A stretch of DNA of 64,000 nucleotides from Cystobasidium ongulense (lineage: Eukaryota > Basidiomycota > Cystobasidiomycetes > Cystobasidiales > Cystobasidiaceae). A program made the position numbers and the translations under genes. The notes beneath the pieces were generated by a model. That model did no database searches, had not been told where the DNA came from, and was given only the letters and a program-made list of their open reading frames with translations. Position 1 is the stretch's first letter. Every line of letters begins with the position of its first letter. Below are positions 24,391 to 37,020 of this stretch, piece by piece. The DNA is taken from assembly GCA_022835595.1 (NCBI GenBank), contig BQUP01000004.1, positions 496,001 through 560,000 of the forward strand, given 5' to 3'.

Positions 24391-25060
24391 GGTGGATGAG
24401 GGAGCCGCGTACGATTGAGATTGACCGACGGGGGTGTGATTAGAGCGAGATGCCGCACTCCAAGCTGTGTGGTGTTATGATGGGGTGGTTGTGGAGTGGA
24501 ATAGAAGACCTTCGAGACGATGGTGCTCCAAGCAGGCAAGGCGACAGGCTGATCGGGGCACAAGCAAAGAAGCCAGCGCGCCTCTCAGCATATGACCTGC
24601 AGGGAAGCTGGAGTACGCTGGAGTGCTCCATTCCCTCTGCGCTGCTGTATGCCGTCCATGTTCACGCAGGCAGGCACTCTGGCTGATATTCAGTGGCAAA
24701 AACATGATACAGTAGCCCAGCATGAATAGACTGGGATGGAATGGGGGATGCAGGCGTGTCTACGCTCGATGCGCAGTACAATGATAGACCACCCTCACCG
24801 TCACAGAGTATTCCATCCTATTCCGCCAAGTTGCCCATGTTCAAGACGCTCGATCTGCCATCATCGTCGTCGAAAGATGGAGTGGATCTCTCTCTTTCCT
24901 CGTAATCTATCGCCAAAACCCATCCAGCCACGACCGTACAGAGCCGCCAGTGCCTAGACACGCACTAGTCTTCAACCCCATCAAGCTTCTGACTCGGCCT
25001 CATCCAAGCTCTCGCTCCAACCTCGCTTCTACCACCCGCCAGACTTTGTAGACCAGCAGC
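24391..25060. promoter_or_regulatory. Divergent promoter SCP160 / TIM17
   Basis: About 670 bases between two start codons on opposite strands. Must serve both genes. No convincing TATA box or repeat seen. Confidence 0.45.
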
Positions 25061-26168
25061 ATGTCTCGACAGTCAGTCTGATATTCAGAGAGAGCAAACG
25101 GCACAGGCAAAGGCGCACAGCTGATGCAACACTTGACCTATCCAGTGACATGTCCCGTGATCCATGCCCGTGGAGCATCCTGAGTGAGTCGTGGATACTG
25201 CCTCTCTCTACCATGCACCAAAAGATTCTGACCCATCCAATTCTCCGGCCGTCCCTTACAGATGACTTGTAGGCTGAGCCGCCTTTCTGAACATGTGCGA
25301 AACACGTCTGACATGAGCATCTTCATCTCGCTATTGCTCCTCCCGCCGTCCCTCGGATATCTCGACTTGTGCAATTCGCATCAACTCCAACCTACGACCA
25401 CGTATGAAGCGGAGGTGCTTTTGCGATGGGTTGCGTAGGAGGTACAATCTGGCACGCAGCGAAAGGTTTCCGTAATTCACCAAGGGTACATCTTTAGCTC
25501 TTTAAACTAGCAAGCTTCCCATAGCTTCGTTAAATGAAGGCTGACGAGCTTCCTTCCATCCCATAGGGCGATAAATGGATAGGTGCTGTTTCAGCGGTAA
25601 AGGCGAGAGCGCCAGTGCTAGGCGGAAATGTAAGATCTTCATCAGGCGTACCGTCACATCAGTCGTTGGATACTTATTACCCTGCTCCTATCACAGTTCG
25701 GTATCTGGGGTGGTATGTTCTCGTAAGTGGCGGCTTGCACAAACATGCTATAGCGACGCAACTCTGACACTCATACAAATCATTAGGACGTTCGACTGCG
25801 CGGTAAAGGGTGTTCGACAGAAAGAAGGTATGTCCGATGTCTATGCTTGTCCATGTAGCAGGTTCATCTAGAGTGCGATGCTAATTCACCCGTCTCTTTC
25901 CTCATAGATCCATGGAACGCCATCATTTCCGGCTTCATGACAGGAGGATGTTTGGCAGCAAGAGGAGGGCCCAAGATGATTGTCTCGAGCGGTATTGCGT
26001 GCGGTGTTCTTCTTGGAGTCATCGAGGGTGTCGGTGTGCTCATGCAGCGCATGTTCGCTGAAGGAAATCGTGAGTCTACTAGTCGCACTTTAGTTCGCAC
26101 ACTTATTTGACTGATACCTTTCCTTCACATCAGGTCCTGTCGCACCTCTGGTAAACTCATCAACTTAA
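25061..26168 (+). CDS. TIM17: Mitochondrial import translocase subunit Tim17
   Basis: Core subunit of the TIM23 complex of the mitochondrial inner membrane, which imports presequence proteins. The gene is broken into about eight small exons; the first is only about 11 bases. Joined, they give [120 protein letters not shown] and VLLGVIEGVGVLMQRMFAEG, then NRPVAPLVNSST. These match the family's conserved DPCPW start, GGxxG helices, FDC...KGxRxKED loop and G-rich membrane segments. Length is about 155 residues, normal for Tim17. The first donor is GTCAGT, slightly off consensus; the initial four residues are therefore less certain than the rest. Confidence 0.94.
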
Positions 26169-26660
26169 CTCGCTTGCTTTGGCAGATCGCAGAGCTAATA
26201 TAACGTCCCTCACTTCCTACAGCTGGAACCCCCTCCACAAGCTGGCATCTCGACTTAAACAGCCTTCCCGGAACATTGTTCCAAGTCCTCTTATTCAAAA
26301 TCACCCCACTCCCAAAAAGACCCGCATTTTCGCATTCTTCGTTCATTTGAAACTTTTGGGTCTGCTTTGTCTCTACATACAAGCCCTTTCATGTTATACC
26401 CCCTAGGCCAAATTGTCAGGATGATGTATGAATATCAAGCTCTTTCTTCTGTTTACTTTTGTCAATTCTTGTGTTTATCACATTGTGTGTATGATATGCA
26501 GCAATACATCTGGCAGAAAAGTACTTAGAGAGCTTGCTTGTGGCTGTTGACGACACACCGACTCAAGACAATCAAGCATTGAAGAGCTTGGGGAAAAGAG
26601 CAAATGCAGTGCAGGAACACTGCTTGCTTGGTATAAGTGATTGGACAGGGCTTATAGAAG
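26169..26660. other. Intergenic region upstream of DRS2
   Basis: TIM17 3' UTR and DRS2 promoter. Pyrimidine-rich toward 26400-26460. No gene seen. Confidence 0.45.
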
Positions 26661-29600
26661 ATGGCATCGTACTCTATAGGCGATGGAAGCGACGATGAAG
26701 ACGAGTTCGACTTTCAAAGACAGCAGCAGCAGCAAACGCGAGGCGGCGGCGATGGTCGCGGGGCAGGACTGGCGCATGTATCATCGAGGCAGCCGCATCA
26801 ATACGTAGATCCATTCGATGATGACTTTGCAGGTCCCTCAAGCTCGCAGAATGTCGCTTCTGCTCCAGGTGGAATGGATAGAGGTGCTCCAAGTGGTCCT
26901 GGACCCGCAGCGAGAGCACCGAGGAGCTACGACGATGCCCTCATATTCGACGACTTCACTGGTGGGAAGCCTGCAAATCCATTAGGGACTGCCAGTGATG
27001 TTAGAGACTCGCATGGGACAAGCGACTTCAACCGTTATGATGTGTATGAAGAGTGAGCCGTCCCCATCATGACCTGAGTGCCTAGCATGAGCGCGACTGA
27101 TACATTAGGGCATCGAACACAGCGACGATTATGACGACTTTCTAGGCAACACACCCAAGAAGAGCTTGCCCTCCCTCTTTGGAGATGCTCTGACTGGAGC
27201 TTCACGTCCGCCTTTCCTGCCTTATGCCGGAGAGCCTGTCTTCGATAGTGCACATGGACCACGCGACAGTCGTGGCAGCAACAGCAGCAACATTGGACGA
27301 GAACCTCATAAATCACTAACAGGCACACCAGGCTTTGATTTCGATGAAGATGATGAAGAACAGATACGCGAAAGAACATCGGCTGCTTCTCGTGCTAGTG
27401 GGAAACTAAAAGATAAATCATCGAAATTCTGGGTTACCTTCATGCAATCTGTGGGACTTAGAAGAAGGATTGAAGTTGGAGGAGAGAGAACGATATATAT
27501 CAATGATCAGGCTATGAACCAACAGTTCAAGTATTGCAATAATTATATCAGTACTGGCAAGTACAACCTCGTTACTTTCGTACCGAAGTTCCTGGCAGGT
27601 GAGTTGGACCAGCGTGGCCTTTACACAGATGCGCATTTCTTCGACGCTGACTATCATACTGTATACAGAACAATTCTCCAAATACGCAAATGTATTCTTC
27701 CTCTTCACCGCCGCCATTATGCAAATCCCCGGAGTTTCGCCTACCAATCGATATACTACCATTCTTCCTCTATCTATCGTCTTACTAGTAGCTGCTTTCA
27801 AAGAAATGCAGGAGGACTTCAAACGCCATCAAAGTGACCGCGAACTCAATTCAAGAAAAGCAAAAGTCCTCCAAGGCAATGCGTTCGTAGATCGAGCATG
27901 GCGCTTAATCAAAGTAGGCGATATAGTACGGTTGGAATCGAATGATTTCTTCCCTGCGGACTTGTTGCTGGTATCTTCAAGTGAACCAGAAGGTTTGTGC
28001 TATATCGAAACTTCAAACTTGGATGGAGAAACGAATCTGAAAATCAAGCAAGCGAATACCGCCACTGCGGATATTACAAGTGGTCATGCAGCAAGCACTC
28101 TGAATGGATATCTGAAAAGTGAAAATCCGAATAACTCACTTTATACATATGAAGGGACTTTAAATATGGGAGGAAAAACGATACCTCTCGATCCCAATCA
28201 GCTCCTGCTCCGTGGCGCTCAATTGAGGAATACAGAATGGATATATGGCTTTGTTGTTTTCACCGGTCATGAGACTAAACTTATGCGAAATGCGACGTAA
28301 GCTATTATCAGGTTTTCAGAGACGCGATATCTCCAACTGACCATCTTCATCACGCCAGAGCAACACCTATCAAGCGAACAGCGGTCGAACGTATGGTCAA
28401 TACACAGATCATCTTTCTTTTCGTTATCCTCCTTTCGCTATCCATTGGCTCCGCTATTGGTAGTATCATCAGAAGTGTAAGCAGGGCCAGCTTCCAGCAT
28501 GTAACCGTACTACCTGTAAGCTAACGCAAGTTTATTCCTTTCGCGCTGCTACAGTACTCGTTCTCCGACCAAATGTGGTATGTCATGATACAGACGGACA
28601 GTAACAAGGCGAAAGCTTTCGTGGAGGACGTTCTTACTTTCATCATTCTGTATAACAATCTTATTCCTATATCGTAAGTGACCTTCATCGAAGCCCTTCA
28701 ACAGCCTGTGGTGTGGTAACATTACCTTTTTCACTGACACTTTCGCGCAGGCTCATCGTCACTATGGAAATTGTTAAGTTTCAGCAAGCTATTCTTATCA
28801 ATTCAGACCTGGATATGTACTATGCTCCAACGGACACGCCCGCTCTATGTCGCACATCGAGTTTGGTCGAAGAACTTGGTCAAATAGAATACATATTTTC
28901 AGACAAGACAGGGGTAAGCTTGAACTTTCCGACATTATGACTGTAGTAATGCGATGGCTGATGCTCATGCCTAACACCCAGACGCTAACGCAGAATGTGA
29001 TGATCTTCCGAGAATGCTCTATTGCTGGGGTGCGATACGCTGACAGCGTGGATGAAACGCGCAAGGGAGAGATACTAGAATTCACAGATCTCAAACTGAA
29101 CACCGCCAATCCGGAAATGGGATCTGTCATAGTGGAATTCCTGACACTACTGGCCACATGCCATACTGTTATTCCAGAACGCAAGGGCGACAAAATCACA
29201 TATCAAGCTTCATCACCTGATGAAGGAGCACTCGTACAAGGCGCAGAAATGCTAGATTATCGCTTTACAACAAGAAAGCCAACAACTATTTACGTCGATG
29301 TCGAAGGGAAATCGCAGGAATTCGTGATACTTAACATCTGCGAGTTCAATTCTACTCGTAAACGTATGAGTGCTATTGTTCGTGGACCAGATGGCAAAAT
29401 CAAGCTCTATTGCAAAGGCGCAGATACTGTTATTGTGGAAAGATTAGCGGAGAATAACCCATACACAGAAGTTACCCTGGCTCATCTTGAGGTAAGCAAG
29501 ACCAGGTAATTTTTGTGTGCTTCATAAGCTAAGATTTAATTGTGCTCCAGGATTACGCCACTGAGGGCCTCCGAACGCTCTGTATCGCAATGCGCGAAAT

Positions 29601-31779
29601 TCCAGAGGAGGAATATCAGCAATGGTCAGCTATTCATAACAAGGCAGCGGCTACAATCAATGGCCGTCAGGATGAACTGGACAAAGCTGCCGAACTTATC
29701 GAGACCAATCTTTTCTTACTTGGTGCTACTGCTATCGAAGACAAGCTTCAGGACGGTGTGCCTGAAGCCATTGCGACGCTTCAACAAGCTGGCATCAAAG
29801 TTTGGGTCTTAACAGGAGATCGTCAAGAAACAGCCATCAATATTGGCTTATCATGCCGCTTAATCTCGGAATCGATGAGTCTGGTCATCGTAAATGAGGA
29901 AACTATGCAGGATACCAAGGATTACATCAGTAATAAATTGGAGCAGATCAAAGCCCAGAAAAGCACCGGAGACCTGGAAGAACTTGCACTCGTCATTGAT
30001 GGCAAGAGTCTGACTTATGCTCTGGAGAAGGAGATATCCGGTCTGTTCTTGGAGCTAGCTGTGATGTGCAAAGCTGTCGTGTGCTGCAAGTGTCTGCAAA
30101 AACTAGATTTCGACCATTCTTACTAATACTTTCCGCATGTTAGGTCGAGTATCACCCTTGCAGAAAGCGCTGGTCGTCAAGCTAGTCAAGAAGAACATGA
30201 AGTCTATACTGTTGGCTATCGGAGACGGTGCAAACGATGTCTCTATGATTCAGGCTGCTCATGTTGGTGTCGGTATATCCGGTGTCGAAGGTTTACAAGC
30301 AGCAAGATCAGCCGATATTGCAATCAGTCAATTCAGATTCCTGACAAAACTGCTGCTAGTACACGGAACTTGGAGTTATCAGCGGCTAAGCAAGCTCATT
30401 CTCTATTCGTAAGGTTATTGCTATCTTATATCATGCAGCAATCGCTAATTAGCCTGATTTGTAGCTTCTACAAGAACATTGTGCTTTATATGCTCAAGTA
30501 AGTCAAACCCTGTGCTGGTCAAACCGTGTAGCTGACTCGGCTATCTAGTTTCTGGTTCTCCTTCAACAACTCCTTTTCTGGACAAGTGCTCTTCGAATCC
30601 TGGACTCTCACGTTCTACAATGTAGGTCACCGGACAGTTTGCGAGAAAGAGGTTTGAATCCTGATGCGCCAGTCCTAGGTTATATTCACTGTCCTCCCTC
30701 CAGTCGTACTCGGAGTCTTTGATCAGGTTTGTCTCCACACAAAGGAAACCTCGATACGCCTGCTGACTTTGCTGTTAGTTCGTGTCTGCTCGCATGCTAG
30801 ACCGATACCCCGAGCAATATCAATTCGGCCAACGCAATGCCTTCGTAAGCGTCTCAACCGGCAACCAGCCTTCGCCGCATAGCTGACGCTTCAATTTCAT
30901 AGTTCAACGTTCGTGTCTTTTGGCAATGGATCGGCAATGCTCTGTATCACTCCATTGTAAGCCGATTTTCCCGTTCATGGTCGATGGAGCTAATGAATGG
31001 TTCTACTGCCCAGGCTATCTACCTCGCAGTCGCAATCATTTTCTGGGACGATCTAATCCTGCCGCAAGGGTGGGTAGCAGGTCAATGGATTTGGGGTACA
31101 ACAGCGTACATCGCCACCCTCGTTACTGTACTGCTTAAAGCAGCACTCATTTCCGAGTAAGTAGTCTAGCTTCGTCCAGCCCTATACTCAGGTAACTGAA
31201 ACCCTCTATCTCTCCTAGCCTGTGGACGAAATATACCGTGGCTGCCATTCCAGGTTCCTTCGCGTTTGCAATGGTCTTCCTTCCTCTGTACCAATTGATC
31301 GCACCTATGGTTGGAGGTAAGCCTCTTTACAAACGGTTGTCTAGCCCGTTTCACTGACACCTACCCTTTCTAGTCTCAACCGAATATCAAGGAATGGTTG
31401 CGCACTTATGGGGATCAGGCGTCTTTTGGTTTACCATTGTCCTACTACCGGTGTTTTGTATGTCTCGCGACTTCGCATGGAAATCGTACAAGCGATTCGC
31501 TCGTCCTGAGCCGTACCATATTGTTCAAGAGATCCAGAAGTATGTGTGTGTCTCTGCTGCATTCTATCGGCACCTTGCTGACACGCCATTCCTTCCATCA
31601 GGCTCAATCTACCCGACTATCGGCCACGGAAAACGCAGTTCTCACAAGCTATCAAAAAGATTCGCGCACTGCAGAGAACTCGGCGGAATCGTGGATTTGC
31701 ATTCTCGCAAACAGAAGAAAGTCAAGAGAAGATCATCCGAGTATACGATACGACTCAGCAGAAGTCGTCGGGTCTCTAA
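26661..31779 (+). CDS. DRS2: Phospholipid-translocating P4-ATPase, Drs2 type
   Basis: Flippase that moves phosphatidylserine and phosphatidylethanolamine to the cytosolic leaflet, usually at the trans-Golgi with a Cdc50 partner. Start ATG 26661 ([20 protein letters not shown]); the first ~280 residues are acidic and disordered. Then [20 protein letters not shown] (TM1), [10 protein letters not shown] (actuator dephosphorylation motif), IFSDKTGTLTQ (phosphorylated Asp; the motif is split by an intron after DKTG at about 28914), [34 protein letters not shown] and [21 protein letters not shown]-terminal membrane helices run through small exons to [20 protein letters not shown]. The tail has GFAFSQTEE and [10 protein letters not shown], typical of Drs2 rather than Dnf or Neo1 groups. 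More than a dozen introns. The stop TAA at 31777-31779 was fixed by the last splice. Confidence 0.95.
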
Positions 31780-32202
31780 ATATCCAGAAGTTTCTGTGTC
31801 CATATCGTTCGAGAAGTTGCATATTGTTGGTTATAAGTAATATTGACGTTAAGATTATTCTCAAGTCACTGATAGCTAGGTGTTAGATGGTGTGGGTGAA
31901 TTGGTAGCTGAGCTACCTTTCAACGAGCCACTGACAGCCTGAATACTTGCGAGGGGTAACTGAGTATTCCAAGGAAGCATTGCTGGTTTATCGGGAGTAA
32001 ATTCAGGATGGCGCCAATCCAACTCTGGGCATACCCATAGGACGCTTAGATCACTGTCACCGGGTTCTAGTGACATGACTGGGTTTCGGTAGCATGACCT
32101 CGAAGGTAGCCGCAATTTGCCACCAAGCGCAAAGAGCCTGGTAGTCAACTCTGCGCTGGCAGGACATTATGTACCACTCCTTCTTCATCCACTTCACGCA
32201 AG
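31780..32202. other. Intergenic region
   Basis: DRS2 3' UTR and promoter of the next gene. A 90-codon minus-strand frame (31876-32148) has no ATG at its start and no recognisable features, so it is not called. Confidence 0.45.
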
Positions 32203-33934
32203 ATGTCTAACGAAACAGTATACGACGTAATCTGCATTGGAGCCGGGCCTTGCGGTTTAGCTGTCGCAGCGCGTCTATGCGAACATACGCCCTCTGCACT
32301 ATTTACAGACGATGAGCATCAGCGCTTCCACTGGATCAAGAAGCACAGTGGGAAGGTCTCTACCCGCAACCGGAAGAGCGGCAAGGTCTTCAAGCCGAGA
32401 TGTGAAACTGGACATTGTAAGATCAATACGCTCGTACTTGACGCGACCGCAGATCAATGGCTACAAAGATGGCACACACTATTCAAGACGTTCGAAATCA
32501 AGCATCTAAGGAGTCCTATGTTCTTTCATGTTGATCCTGCAGATCGAGATAGTCTCTTGCAGCAAGCTCACGAAGCCGATAATCCTGATGATCTGGTCGA
32601 AATCACGGGCTGTGTAGGCAGGGAAGTGAGCAAGCACCATCGCAAAAAGAAAGTTAAAGCGAAGAGGTAAGGGCGTTTGTCTAGTTACAATGTATATACA
32701 TGATGTCTAAGCAATTTTACAGGCCATCTGGCGAATCGAACATCAACGAGCGAGAAAAGGCAGATTACTTCACGCCTTCGTCGCGCTTATTCGAAGAGCA
32801 TTGTCGATGTATCGTTGACCGATACAAGCTACGAGATGGACTTGTACGAAAGGCTTCTGTTCAAGACATTGAATATGGCGAGCAGCCAGAAATAAGTCAA
32901 GACCGGCCTCTATTCAAATTGAAAACGGAGACTGGCATATTTTACGCTAGGACGGTAGTGCTTGCTATCGGACCAGCGAATGCGCCTTCATTGCCTAAGG
33001 AGGATTGTCACGGTTCGAACGCCGCTGAAGAGCAAGGTCAATTGCACAGCATGAGAATACGGGAATTCCCAGCTATATTAGTACAAAAGAGAATTAACGC
33101 TAGAGAGCCTACCAACGTACTAGTCATTGGAGGGGGACTTACGTCTGCACAACTATCAGATCTGGCCATTCGCAGGGGGGTAACTAAGGTTTGGCATTTC
33201 ATGCGCGGGCCATGCAAAGTTAAGCCTTTCGATGTTGATGTTTCATGGATGGGCAAATGGCGGAATATACAGCAAGCTACATTTTGGTTGGCCGACACAG
33301 ACGAAGGCATAGGAATTTTTCTCTTCAGCAATCTATTATAAATAAAACTGATACTACTTGTCGATTCGCAGAGCGTCTTGAGCTCATCAAACAAGCTCGC
33401 GGTGGTGGCAGCATTACTCCTCCATTTCACAAAATCCTTCAGAACCATATTCAATCAGGCAAGCTATCTCTGCAAACATATACCACTATCAAGAGCAAAA
33501 TTTATGATGCGAAAACCAATCAATGGACAATCATAGCCGACCCCCCTATTCCAGACCTCCCGTTATTCGATTTTATCTATTACGCAACAGGTGTCCAAAC
33601 AGATTATACAACCCTGCCTATGCTTCAAACACTACAGAAGACCCATCCAATACATGGTCATGGAGGTCTGCCATGCCTAACGAATGATTTAACCTGGCGA
33701 GAAGACGTTCCTTTATTCGTTACTGGTAGACTAGCGAGTCTACGATTGGGACCTGCAGGTGGTAATCTAGGTGGAGCGAGGATCGGAGCAGAAAGGATAG
33801 CCTGGAGTATACTGGATCACCTGAAAGATAATGTATCGGATGGTTTAGATAATGAGGATGAAGATGAGAATCAGGAAAAATTGGATTACGCTTCCGGGCG
33901 AGGAAATCGTTACAATCGACTTGTTGTAGAATAA
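32203..33934 (+). CDS. FAD/NAD(P)-binding oxidoreductase, flavin monooxygenase-like
   Basis: Two-dinucleotide-binding-fold flavoprotein. Start ATG 32203: MSNETVYDVICIGAGPCGLA holds the first Rossmann motif GxGxxG for FAD. Around residue 300 a second motif, NVLVIGGGLTSAQLSDLAIR, should bind NAD(P)H. Other blocks: TVVLAIGPANAPSLPK, WMGKWRN followed by ATFWLADTDEERLELIKQAR, GGGSITPPFHKIL, FIYYATGVQTDY and LFVTGRLASLRLGPAGGNLG, the last being the usual C-terminal FAD contact. This fits the family of lysine/ornithine N-hydroxylase-like and related fungal flavoproteins, but the substrate is unknown. Two introns: one after KVKAKR (about 32669) and one at about 33307-33371 whose donor appears to be GC rather than GT. 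The tail is acidic (DNEDEDENQEK). Confidence 0.82.
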
Positions 33935-34608
33935 ACCTATGAAGAATCTCATGAACCGCTATTTAAACATTCTCGATGGATCATGTGCTACCAAGGCAAA
34001 GGGTCGACTCACTGTACCCAGTTACTGCTTGCAACCCTACACTTGCAAAGAAAACTGGTTTAGGAGGAATTTGAGAACCCACAAAATCCTTGACACAAAA
34101 GAGAGGATTCATGCAGGGGCAAAGAAAGAAAGCAAGAGGAAAGAAGAGCAAAGCGAGGCACGCAGTACAATAGAATAATGCGCTTGAATTTCGATACATT
34201 GCAGAGAGAGAGGGGAAACTGACAAAAAGGATAATCTGGGAAGATGACAGCGAAAAAAAATAACCAGTAGATAAAAGCGCAGAGAGCCAGAGAAGGAAAG
34301 AAAGAATAATAGAACGATACATTGTTATTGTTTATATATTTGTTGACTTTGCTTTGTAGTTGTAATCCTGCGATATATAAATAGCAAAACCTAAAGACCT
34401 AGAGCTTAGGAAGCCGTAGAAACGGGAAGGGAAAGGAAGGTAGAAAGGACCAGAAGTATTCGATAACGAACCGGTGTATCCCTAGAGACTGTACAGATAG
34501 TGTATGCGACTATAGACTATCCATCTCCCAAACGACTACCTAACCGAAGAACGAGTAGAATGTATGCAGCGAAAAGAGCGAGAAGCTTTGTAAACTGATA
34601 CCAAAAAT
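33935..34608. other. Convergent 3' region, purine-rich
   Basis: Between the ends of the flavoprotein and the subtilase. A/G-rich on plus (about 34080-34300). No gene supported. Confidence 0.45.
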
Positions 34609-36609
34609 TTACTCCATGCGTCCACCAGTCAACCAGGCAAGGTCCTCAGCTAGGATACCTTCAACCATTTCCTCGAGCTCATGAAGGGCTTCTGTGACTT
34701 TCTCCTGAACAGGTTGAATATAAACCATTTCTTCCTGCTCACTTTTGGTGGAAGACTTGGTGTAATTGTTGAAAGCCAACAAGTTAGGAGTACCATCAGC
34801 AGGTAATTGTGAAAGGGCACCCTTTGTAGCTAATCTCAACATAGCCTTCTTGAGTACCTTAGGGTCTAGAGGCTTCTTTCCAGCAATGGTAGGCTTGTCA
34901 GAGACAATCTTCTTTCCAAAGAGACCGCCAAAGACGAGTTGTCTACCACGGTCAATGAGGGATCTCTCGCGTTCTTCTTGTTCCTGCTCTTCAACTGAGC
35001 CTGGAACGGGTACACCAGCTGCATTATAATCTTCGACAGAGGGAGCGAATTCACCAGAAGGATAAAGGGAGAGGTAGTATGCGGCCAGACCAGCAATATG
35101 AGGAGTGGCCATAGAGGTTCCGGAAATCTTGTTGGTAGCTCTTGGGGACCCGTTCCAGGTGGAGAGAATGTTGAGACCAGGACCGAAGATATCGACACAC
35201 TTGCCGTAGTTGGAGAAGTAGGCACGGTCGTCACCGATGGTGGAGGCTCCTACAGTAATGGCGTTCTCGGCAGCAGCTGGAGAGTATGAGCAAGCATCCC
35301 TGTTGTCGTTACCAGCGGCGACTGCAAAGTGAAGACCCTTCTTGACGGCATTGTTGACAGCGAGATCAAGAGCAGGAGACTTGCCACCTCCGAGGGACAT
35401 GTTCTGTAAAACACGAGAGACGGTGTCAGTGCTCTGGAGTACGAAGACAAAACGCAGAATTAGACTCACGGCAACCGAACCCTTGTGAGTACCGTTTCTA
35501 GCAGCAGCAGACTCCAAAGCCTTTGCAGCGGAAGCAGCAGCCCAAGCAACGCCACCAACAACATCGGACATTGAACCGGATCCAGAAGATCCAAGAACCT
35601 TGACGGCGATGAGATTGACTGCTTTAGCGACACCATAAGTCTTGGATCCGATTGTACCAGCTACGTGGGTGCCGTGGCCATTTCCATCCTCGTCGACATC
35701 GTCTGAAGAGCACAGAGTGCAAGTCAGCAAAGCTTGCTTTCAAAGTGGGAAAGGGGTGTCAGACTCACTTTGTGGCATAGTCTTGCCCCACTGTATGCCA
35801 AAACATCAGAATAGAGAGTGACATACATTGGTCAGCCAAGTCAACAGAGTCTCTGATCAATCAGACCACTCAACCCACCTTGGCGCGACCGTGGAAGTCG
35901 ACATGGTTCACCGAGATACCAGTGTCGATGATGTAGGCGTCGACGCCTTCACCACCTTCGCCATTGAACTCGTATTTGCCGCTGTTTTAGGCGTACAAAG
36001 GGTCATGTGATGGATGGAGGGCGGATGCCGCGTCAGTGCCTCGGTCGCTGACTTGATCGGGAAGGAGGGAAGGGAATGAAAGAATGGGATGACTTACAGT
36101 GTAGAGAGACGGAGAGGAGCGCGATGGGAGATACGAGCCAGTCCCCATGGAGCGCCATTCTCGATATCCATAGCTTTGACAACAGAGTCGCGCTCTACAA
36201 AGGCGACGGCGGGGTGGGAGCGGATGAAGTCGAGAGTCTCGTCGTCAAACTTGCCGGTGTAGCCTTTAAAGTCGGCAATGTCAATGTGGTGGGAGACTTG
36301 CTCGACGATGCTGCTATATGCAGAGGAGAGGCGCTCCTTGATGCGTCGCTCGACCTGGCCGACGTGGAAGGGCAGCCTGTGGGCGTGCTCCTCCTTCATG
36401 ACGACGATGTACGAGTTGGGGATGAGGTGGGACTCGTCCTCAGAGACGGAGTTGATACCTAGATCAGAGGCAGCCTCTTCTCCGAATACATTGGGAGGCG
36501 TGTACAGTGGAGCGAGTCGCTTGCCTTCGTGACGGTGCATCGTGGGCGAGGCATGGACGGTGCTGACGAGTGCGAGGGCGGTCGCAGCCGCGAAGGGAGT
36601 GAACTTCAT
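34609..36609 (-). CDS. Subtilisin-like serine protease, cerevisin (vacuolar protease B) type
   Basis: Peptidase family S8. Start ATG 36609-36607 (MKFTPFAAATALALVSTVHA) gives a signal peptide of about 20 residues. A propeptide with an inhibitor I9 domain follows (NSYIVVMKEEHAHRL ... GKFDDETLDFIRSHPAVAFV). The mature protease carries the catalytic triad: Asp in YIIDTGISVNHVDF, His in DGNGHGTHVAGTIGS and Ser in SGTSMATPHIAGLAAYYLSL; the oxyanion Asn is in AVAAGNDNRDACSYSP. WGKTMPQ and DDVDEDGNGHGTH match cerevisin closely. A C-terminal extension of about 130 residues (Glu-rich, ending LTGGRME) lies beyond the catalytic core. Four introns; the Asp is in an exon at about 35880-35990. Probably a vacuolar protease; secretion cannot be excluded. 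Confidence 0.93.
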
Positions 36610-37020
36610 GGTGGATGTGTGGTGTGGGATGAGGCGGATGAGCAGAGTGGAGCAGAGAGTAGGAGTCCCCGACTATGTGCCTCGTGCGAGCCAGTCCAGT
36701 CAGTCAGTTGGGAGTTGGAGCAGAGGCAAGACCTTATCGGGTCAGATAAGCCGGTGTTGTGCTTTGGTGAGGTGGGTGCGAGTGGCTGAATGGACCGGCA
36801 CTGCGGTAGTACACAGTGAGCCATGCCATACTACGCTGTGTGTACTACGTGCCCACCCACTCATGCATCCATCGCACATATCCTGCATGTTCGCTCAATA
36901 TGGCAGTTGGTCGCCGGACGCCGCCACTCGATTGCAGTGGATGGAGTGGTGTCGCCTTGATGGCGTGCATCGAGCAGTTCGCACACTCGACTGACCTCTG
37001 ATAGCTCACTACATCCTACA
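36610..37020. promoter_or_regulatory. Divergent promoter, subtilase / NMP kinase-like gene
   Basis: About 410 bases between opposite-strand start codons. Contains CAGTCCAGTCAGTCAGT-type short repeats near 36692-36712. No further gene. Confidence 0.45.

Noticed and set aside
30640-30665. B-box-like AGGTTTGAATCC, as in a tRNA gene
   Set aside because: It lies in a DRS2 intron and I found no matching A box, acceptor stem or anticodon arm around it.
31876-32148. 90-codon minus-strand frame between DRS2 and the flavoprotein
   Set aside because: It begins with TTG rather than ATG, has no family resemblance and lies in a promoter/3' UTR region.
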